From Thelephora terrestris (taxonomy: Eukaryota > Basidiomycota > Agaricomycetes > Thelephorales > Thelephoraceae): a stretch of 64,000 nt of DNA. The translations under genes and the position numbers were made by a program. Below the pieces are notes generated by a model. It was not told where the DNA came from, made no database searches, and was given only the letters and a program-made list of their open reading frames with translations. This document shows, in pieces, positions 56,551 to 64,000 of the stretch; the stretch's first letter is position 1; each line of letters opens with the position of its first letter. The stretch is from NCBI GenBank assembly GCA_015956445.1, contig WIUZ02000021.1:558001-622000 (forward strand). Direction: 5' to 3'.

Positions 56551-58315
56551 ATGCTATCATCTGTCGACACCAAGGACGACGGATTGCCGGTCCTCGAAAA
56601 TCAAGGAGAGTCATCATCATCCATGTAAGCCGATGCGTTCAGAATGGTCATGGCATCTCTTTGTGCTGATAAGACATATGCGGTCCGTTAGTATGGGCCC
56701 AGAGGCCAACATCGAGCTGATCAGAGCCTTGGAGGAACAGATAAAAGAGGGCAAGGGAGATCTGATAAAACTCAAACGCACCCGGAATTCATTGTTGAAC
56801 ATTTCCGTGCGCGGGCCTCCCGAAATCCTCGTGGACATCTTTTCCCAGGTCCTCATCCAGAGCAGGAGCCAGGGCTTAGGGTCTGGTCCACACTTCTATG
56901 GCTATCGCCCAAACTCTTACAGTTTCCTCCTCGTCTGCCACCATTGGTACGAGGTCGCATCTCGCACTCCTCAGCTTTGGAGTTTCTGGGGAAACACCTT
57001 GGCGGAATGGAGGAAACGTCACCATCACGCTGTACTAGCTGATCCGATCGACCTGGTGCTTTGTGAGCTCGGGGTCTGGAGTAGTCCTGGTCCCTATGGC
57101 CCCCTCCAGCGTTCAATCAAAGATCGCGCAGGGCGAGATCTCATACGCCAAGTTCACCTACTGAGCCTCCGAGAAGACCCCATCCCCTCCATCATAACCT
57201 GGTTGACCCCCGATACCCAAGGCGTCCAGCGCAGGTCGATCGAATCTATCGATCTGCAGAGCATGGTGAACCGGACCCTGGATATCTCTAATTTCTTCGC
57301 GCGGCTCCATCTCCCGGAGTTGAAAAGTCTCCTCCTTTGCGGGGTATTGAGGATGCCGTCCTGGGATCATCTTGTACCACAAACCACACTCCTGACAACC
57401 TTGTCGCTCGACATCGACCGCATCTCGCCAACCACGCCCCCGACCGCTGCCCAGTTATTATCTATCCTCAATTCAAACCCCGGCCTTCAGGATCTTTCGT
57501 TGGCCGACATCGCAATCCCCGAAGACGATGGTGATGAATTTACCCCTCAAGTACCACTCCCCGACCTAAAAAAGGTTTTTTTAAAGGGAGGGCTTCGTCC
57601 TACCTTGAAGTTATTCGGCCGACTATCGTTCCCCGATACATTTGATCGGTTGGAGCTCATTTCACTCGATTCCAGGGCCGAGGACCTTTCGGAAGTCGAA
57701 CCCCACCTACGAGACTATCTCCGACGTGCTCGTGGGCTACAAGGTCAACTGAAAATTGAAGCCTTGCATTACCCCACGGGCTTCATGATTCGCATAACCG
57801 ACGACAGCGGGTCTCTGCGTCGAATAAAGTTGAGGGTCTCTCCGCCCAGACACTATTCAGATTCCATGGTGGACCCGTGTCTCAACTTGGTCACATTCAT
57901 TCCTCAGGGCCGCCCATGTTGTTTCACCACAAACTTTCCCACTAAGGTGTTGGAGGGCCTACTTTTTGCGATGCCGAGTATCGAGGAGTTGCGGGTCAAT
58001 GGCGTAGTTCTTTCGGAAGGGTTTCTGCAGCCGAACCCGTATGGGCTGTATGTCGGCTCGAGGCTTCTCCCATCGCTTCGAAGGCTTTTCCTGGAAGACG
58101 TCACCGTCAAAGATGACGACTGGGGACATCTAAAGTCGTACCTTGCCTATCAGACATCTGACGGGCAACTAATTTCGCTAGAGATTAGAGGTGGACTCGC
58201 GCATCTGTGTCCGGAAGTGGCGAAAGAGATAGGGGGTCTGGTTGAGAAGTTCAAATGCGAATTGGCTCCGAAGACGAGATGCCCTGTCGGTCGGTGCGGT
58301 GAAGTGACGGAGTAG
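56551..58315 (+). CDS. F-box / leucine-rich-repeat protein
   Basis: Exons 56551-56624 and 56692-58315 join in phase, giving 565 residues; the alternative of reading straight through from upstream has no support. A short coiled-coil (ELIRALEEQIKEGKGDLIKL) precedes the F-box at about residues 62-115 (PPEILVDIFSQVLIQ ... FLLVCHHWYEVASRTPQLWSFW). The rest is irregular LRR-type sequence with LPELKSLLLCGVL, LLTTLSLDIDRI, LQDLSLADIAI, LPDLKKVFLKGG, IEELRVNGVVL and LPSLRRLFLEDV. Such proteins recruit substrates to SCF ubiquitin ligases through Skp1; basidiomycetes carry large expanded sets. Two relics lie just upstream. Confidence 0.85.
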
Positions 58316-59460
58316 CCCGGTCAGGCGAGTTGCGACCAATCTCTTTTCGAGAGTGTTGTGGGCCCGGTCCCAATTAGGTCCAATAACAGTCCACCGACGT
58401 TCTAACCGACCAGTAGTAATTTGCATTGCACACCAACGTTAAGCGTTAGACTGTTATCATACTGTTCGTCGATGATGTAAAATACCACGTTGCTCGTGAA
58501 GAGGAACACATGAAGAAAACAGAAATGGAGTGGAAGGAGCTACTAAAAGGAGCTTATCTATTAGGACACAGAGAAAGAGATAGAGAGGCAGAAGTAAACT
58601 AAGTGGTACCAGGTTGTTTTATGTGCAAGAGACAATAGGAAACGCAAAGAAATTCGAAGGAACGGACGAAGACACAGTCCGTAATGAAAAAAAAAGACAG
58701 AAAAACTAATTGGTACATAAATAGGATATTTCCTCCAGTTGTCCGTTTAAGAAAGAAACCCCGAGGAGAGAGTCGAAAGAGGAGAGTCGGTAGAAGGGAA
58801 GGTGAGAAACCCGCGAAAAGACGCAAAGTGTGGCGTGGGAAGAGATTGGAGAATGGAGGGGATAGGGGGTCAAAGGGGTCGGCGCATCAAATCACGTTAG
58901 GAGATAGAAAAGGGGGGGAGGTGAGGGTAAAACAACATGAGGGAGCTTTCCAAAACGTAACCATGTATTGAACCCAGAGCCCTACAGCCCGGGCCGAAAA
59001 CCGAGGAGCGAACCTCTATCTGAGCGAAGGAGGGTCGAAAGAAACCAGGTGGACGCACTTAGACGGAGAAAAGAGCGGCGAGAGAGGAAAGGCAGAGGGT
59101 GGGTATTACAGGGATCTCCAACTCGGGTGATTGCCCACCAGACCCGCTACACTTGTACTTGTGAATGCCGTTGGATCTGTGCCGACGACCTCTTCTGTTT
59201 CCTCAACACTCTTCTCTGTGGTTCTTCGTGTGTTGGAGCCGGGTGTGTTGGTGAACTCGCAGGCGTTGGGGAGACTTCGCCTTCCCCACTCCGACTTTCT
59301 GTCGCTCCTCTCCTACTAGGAAGCGTTCGACTCCGCCGGATGCTGCCCACAACGGACTGCACGGGGCTCCCTGGGGCCTCGGCGACTGGTGAGAGCTCAT
59401 CGCTTGTTATCCCTTCTGTCAGGGCGCCATGTACTACGAGATCAAAGAAAGGATTAATTT
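58316..59460. other. Intergenic
   Basis: Purine-rich from about 58500 to 59100 (AGAAAGAGATAGAGAGG and similar), so poor in stops on one strand, but without any domain. No gene seen. Confidence 0.45.
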
Positions 59461-61090
59461 TTAAATTTCGGAACTCGCGGTGGGAGGCTTACTGCCGTGC
59501 TTCTCGTTCAAAGTTCTCCTTCTCATGATTCGCGTCGGTTGTGGGCTCCCGACGAGCTTCCATCCACCGCCATTCCCCTCGTCATCCGATGACAATATTA
59601 CGTCCGGATCCTCGTCAGACCCCACGCCCGAGGCAGAAGGTGGAGTGACGTCGAGCATGAACCAATCCTGGTGAGCGATTAAGAATTCTAGTACTTCTTG
59701 ACTGAGTCTATGTTCCTGGGGTTGCATCTCGTGATCCGGATGGGATAGCACGGCTGGTCTGAATATCACGGCCAGATCTGTCATTTGCGTCACATAAATT
59801 GACCAAATGGAGATGGAAAGTCAAATATGATAGAGGTAATGGAAAAGAAGATCAGTGGCACTGCGGCAAAAGGATTGATGTAATAGAGATAGGCTACGCA
59901 CTCGCAGGGGTCATCAGGTTCTTGTCGCTCTTACGAGCAAAGACAGATAGAAGGTCGAGGAGGTACAAGAGCAAGTACTGGTTCGGTCGGGGCATCGACC
60001 GTATCAACCGTTTATACGTTGCTATCACCTCTTCTTGATTGTGTGGTTTCTTGGCTAAGATGCGCACGATCGAGTGTGAGGTCATCGTAGATCAGTTGTG
60101 GAGAGCGATCGTATGCTCACCTATTGCGCTCCGGAACTATTTGGGGATGAAAGGCGGTGGGGCCGTGAGTAGAGCTACTCTTAAAATGGAGCAAAACGAA
60201 GGCTCACATCGTGGTACATATTAAAGGGTATTACGGCTTCCTGTGGGACAGTCACGGGATCAGTGGCTGTAGATTGCGAGCGTATGTCTTTGGTGACGTA
60301 CAGGCATTTGTGTGAGGTATCTTCGGAAGACACTTGCAACATCATGAGGAGTAAAAGCTTCCTCTTTCCAATTGAGATCTTTGCCATACTGTCATTTTAG
60401 ACGCGTGGGAAGTCAGAGGGAGGATAACATCATAGTGGAACCTAGAACACTGACTCGGGGCGGAGACTCGAATCTCGCCTGGAGGTCTCTCATCCGTCTG
60501 TTGCTGCCATTTATTCGAAACGTGCCTTCGATTTCGGTTGCTGTGTTGCGCCACCCGAGGAATAGGGGAATGGGACACGAGGTAGAAACAGGGAAGGGAA
60601 TTAGCGGAAGTTTGTGTGTGTGCGTGGATGTGAAGAGGATGAAACGTACCTTGTTCCTTCAAATAGAGACCACTGGAATTACGTAGTTTAACGCGCGGTA
60701 ACCGAGATAATGGCAAACGTCAGGGTGAAGGGTACGCACGACTTTGCAACGACGACGGGGATGTAACCCCATACGTAGAGTTCACCATTGGCATTGGCGG
60801 TGGATATCTGTACACTGGCGTATTTGAGGCTTTCCTTTAGAGGTTTGCCGAAGACACCATTCTGGGTGGTAGTGGGTACGGGGCGTGGGGGAGGTAAACC
60901 TGCGGACACTTCTGCATGAGGACACCTATGAGGGAGAAATGAAGGGACACACACCTTTCCTCTCTCCGGCCTCCTTCTTTTGCCGTTGTGCGGAGGTGAA
61001 TTGTTTCCACCATGCTCTCAGGTTGTTCTTGGTGTGGAGGGCCGCAGGGGACTGGGGCCGATAGTGATCGAAGGTGGGGGCGGCGGTCAT
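59461..61090 (-). CDS. RhoGAP-domain protein
   Basis: Nine exons on the minus strand: 61090-60955, 60911-60740, 60672-60650, 60540-60455, 60388-60302, 60240-60208, 60136-60121, 60054-59902, 59777-59461; all phases agree, giving 340 residues. The N-terminus has RAWWKQFTSAQRQKK. The RhoGAP domain covers about residues 65-275: VFGKPLKESLKYA, SGLYLKEQ, then EGTFRINGS with R119 as the arginine finger, RRYLTQMP, AVIPFNMYHDF, PNQYLLLYLLDLL and NLAVIFRPAVLSHP. The tail is acidic and Ser-rich (SSDDEGNGGG). It would stimulate GTP hydrolysis by Rho/Cdc42-type GTPases. One exon is only 16 nt. The start lies 350 bases from the divergent GMC gene. Confidence 0.9.
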
Positions 61091-61440
61091 CGTCGTTGCT
61101 GTCCTCGGGCGTGGTGGTGATTCGGGAGCAGGAACTGTGCTGGCCCTTGAGGGAGACCTAAATCGTCTGAAAGGGTTTGAAGTTGGACTGGTCGCCGTGG
61201 GGGTCGGATCTCTTGGGGATGATGCAACGGAGGGTCGTCGTTTCGGGAAAAGGAACCCGAGCGGACCAGGACGTCGGTTGGATTGGCTCGAGGCCAGCCT
61301 CTCTGATTTATCGGGGGACGTTCCAGAGCTTAGTTAGGAGACCACGGATTATGAGGAGAGCCGAGGTAGCAAGAGCGGAAAGCGTCCAATTGTTGGCTTC
61401 TAAAGTACAAGCGTACTTGCACAGCCACTCACACGCACCC
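61091..61440. promoter_or_regulatory. Shared divergent promoter region
   Basis: The 350 bases between the RhoGAP ATG (minus) and the GMC ATG (plus) must hold both promoters. No clear TATA or known operator is visible. Confidence 0.4.
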
Positions 61441-64000
61441 ATGTCTCCCTTTCCTCAAAATACCCACCTCGCCGTCATCGGTGTCGTTTCCGCTCTACTC
61501 ATTTTCAAGGCAACAAAAAGAGCCCCTAAGAAACCTCCCCTACTTAATGATCTCAGGGACGTCGCGTCTCGAGTTGACGCTGACGATGTCACCGGACAAC
61601 ACCTGTTTGGGTCTGAGTACTACGACATCATCATCGTAGGAGGAGGCGAGTTTCCCTTTGTCTCCGTCTTTGGTCCTCAAACGACTAAAATCTCCTGAAG
61701 GGACCGCGGGCTGTGTTCTCGCCGCTCGTCTCTCCGAGGAACCTAATCTACGGGTGTTGCTACTCGAGTCTGGGGAAAGGTGCTTATCCACTCGATCGAC
61801 TGGCGAATAACGGATCTTCATCCTCCCATTTACGCCACACCTAGCTCCGTTGACCTCAAGCTATCTAACATCCCTGCGGCATTCCACAAGCTGTTCAAAA
61901 CGAAACACGACTACGACCTGAGCACAGTCCCGCAGCCGAATGCCGGCGGGAGTAGTCGCTATTGGCCCCGAGGTGCGTGTTATCGCACGGTTTTTGAAAT
62001 CGCGCGCCTCATGTTGGTTGACCGCTCTTGCGGTGCTTTGGGCAACCAGCACGCCTGTTGGGTGGTTGTAAGTCATCACGCTTGATCAAAATGTCTAGAC
62101 CGTCACCCTCGGCTAATGAAAATCTCCTTGTCCTTATCTGGCCAACTAGGTACCGCGATTAACGCTATGATGTCAGTCAGCCAAGTTTCCTCTTTTCATG
62201 CATCCATCGGTGGCTGATCGGTGAATTGGTCCAGCCTCCATCATGCCACCCCTTCAGATTTCGATGAATGGCCAAAGTTTTTAGGCAAGACCAAGGACAA
62301 CTCCATTTGGTCCTACCAGGGTCTCAAAAAGTGACGCAATTTTAATCAGTCAAGCGATCCGGGCTGACATACGAGATCGACGTAGGTACCTATTGAAGCT
62401 CGAGACTTTCATCCCCCACAAGGACCACCCAGATGTCGATGTCTCTGAGCGCGGATCTTCTGGGCCCATGAAGAGTGAGTCTGCCTCCCGGCCGCTTCGC
62501 TTGCGGAATTCATCAGCACTCGATTTTAGCCGGCTACTTCGGTCACAACTCTTACATTACTCGACAGTTCATTCGTGCATGTCAGACGGCCGGAATCCCC
62601 GCTTTGCCGGATGCTAACACGTCAAAGGGTACATTGGGTGTGACAAAGGTAACGGCAGTTCGCAGCCTTTACCACTGAAGACCTAACTCCTTCCCGCAGA
62701 CAAGTTTCGTCAAACTGTTCACTTTTTCGACTAATCAAGCTAATTTCCCCATCAGTCAACTTCGTAGACCCTAGAGGGCGCCGAGTTACTGCAGAGAACT
62801 CATACTTCACCCCTGAAGTGCTTGAACGTCCGAATCTCAGGGTTTGCACCTCTGCGATAGTCACCAAAGTAATCTTCGACAAAAGCGGCGACCAGCCACG
62901 AGCTGTCGGAGTCGGATTTACGACCAGCCGTGATGGACCCAGATTCGAGGCTAGAGCTAGGAAGGAAGTCATCCTCTGGTAGGTTTATCCTCCCAGTTTA
63001 CTGTCAATAATGTTTATATCTCCTTCCAGTGCCGGAGCAATCCACACGCCTCACGTGAGTAATATTTTGTCTTCAGTGGGCTCAAGCGTGACGTCGGCGT
63101 GTAGATCTTGATGCTGTCTGGTATCGGGCCAGCTGCCCAGTTGGCATTCCACGATGTTGCTCCTCTGGTGGACCTTCCTGGAGTCGGAGAACACTTGATG
63201 GATCATCCCACCGTTGACGTAAATCTCCTCGACAAGAGTGGTCACAGTCTTGGATGGATGCGCAAAGCCACTGGGGTAAATTTCCAAGCTATCTCCGCTC
63301 TTTTCCAATGGACCTGGATGGGGAACGGGCCCTTGACCACAAACGTGAGCGATTGTGCCGTGTGGTGTATCTTTGGGGCTCATTGACCATACGTACGTTG
63401 TCTCCGCTATGTAGCTCGCGGAAGGGATGGCGTTCATCCGTGCGGATGATCCTAAAGTATTCCCAGACCCTCAAGAGCTGCCTCTCGCAGAAGATTCGAC
63501 CTCGGGGCCCGGGTGTCCGGACATCGAGCTGTTCGTAACCCCAATGGGGTATAACCTCTTCGGTGAACAGATCACAGAGCCGGCGTTCGGAGTACATGCC
63601 GTGGGTTTGCGGCCGACGAGCTTGGGTACTGTGAGACTCAGATCAAATGATCCGTTTGACAGTCCAGTTATTGATCCAAGGTTTGCTGCTGCCACCAGTC
63701 ACCATGGCCCAGGAGATATTGATTTTTGTCGCTACAGGTACCTGAGCACGCAACACGATGTTCAGGTTCTAATTAAGGGAGTCAAGGCACTCATCCGAAT
63801 CACTCAAGCCGAACCGCTAGTAAGCAAGGTGGTGGATAGGGCTGGAGATGACGATCCAACATTAGACCACCATCTCTTCAAGGCAACAAGGGCCGAGATT
63901 GAAGAGTTCGTTCGGGAGAGGGTAAACACGCTGTACCATCCCACTTCGACTGCACGGATGGCTAGGAGGGAAGACGGGGGCGTTGTGGATGAGGAACTCA
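61441..64000 (+). CDS. GMC oxidoreductase (choline dehydrogenase-like), membrane-anchored; runs off the right edge
   Basis: Exons that fit: 61441-61645, 61701-61779, 61845-61972, 62050-62067, 62150-62171, 62235-62330, 62386-62474, 62530-62648, 62700-62703, 62756-62978, 63030-63054, 63105-63344, 63415-63680, 63738 to the edge. The N-terminal hydrophobic segment (LAVIGVVSALLIFKA) looks like a signal anchor. The FAD-binding motif VGGGTAG starts at residue 66 and continues LLLESGE; GMC signature pieces are YWPRGARLLGGCTAINAM and ILCAGAIHTPH. The C-terminal HPTSTARM brings the active-site His. Flavoenzymes of this family oxidise alcohols, sugars or choline; substrate not predictable. The first intron has a GC donor. 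The 4-nt exon ACAA is needed to keep frame and homology (GVTK-TINFVD). The C-terminus is outside the window. Confidence 0.85.

Noticed and set aside
56471-56691. Upstream extension of the F-box frame as the true start
   Set aside because: The spliced start at 56551 gives a better N-terminus with proper donor (GTAAGC), acceptor (TTAG) and phase.
60420-60500. A tRNA T-arm-like stretch (GAGACTCGAATCTC)
   Set aside because: No acceptor or D-arm pairs on either strand, and exon 4 of the RhoGAP gene occupies the place.

Overview
This window reads as genomic DNA of a filamentous basidiomycete, most likely an agaricomycete. The genes are intron-dense, with introns of about 45-70 nt and occasionally longer. 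Protein families include Zn2Cys6 regulators of the Fungal_trans_2 type, a GMC oxidoreductase, an F-box/LRR protein, and tandem copies of an uncharacterised family I associate with mushroom-forming fungi. Mobile elements are nested in one another. No database search was run: family names come from motif recognition, and exon structures were worked out by hand from splice signals and reading-frame phase.

Layout. 1-3.1 kb: the end of one type II J-protein and a complete second J-protein with a Ser/Arg/His-rich centre and two GC-AG introns. 4.5-9.1 kb, minus strand: two tandem copies and one stump of the mushroom-type family. 9.1-28.9 kb: a relic copy of the J-protein gene split by a DNA transposon (9365-28728) that has 23-bp imperfect terminal inverted repeats and a 7-bp target duplication. 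Its gene encodes a transposase-like protein fused to a USP-like cysteine protease domain. That transposon was hit twice by retroelements: a 1421-bp solo LTR (12312-13732) and a 13.1-kb Ty3/Gypsy element that looks whole (15204-28289). Both insertions sit inside the transposase reading frame, and the frame resumes in phase after each. A tRNA-Gln gene (CTG, minus strand) follows at 28911-28992.

29.5-64 kb is ordinary host sequence: a kelch-repeat single-pass membrane protein; a 5.5-kb gene-poor gap; an acyl-CoA-binding protein gene divergent from a two-PH-domain protein gene; two tandem Zn2Cys6 regulators; a formin-GBD-like protein without FH1/FH2; an F-box/LRR gene with two nearby relics; a RhoGAP gene divergent from a GMC oxidoreductase gene that runs off the right edge and appears to contain a 4-nt micro-exon.

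The most interesting parts are the three-layer nest, the transposase-protease fusion, a solo LTR carrying long 10-bp-periodic TTC arrays like step-type heat-shock elements, and two antisense intron-bearing reading frames inside the Ty3 element.
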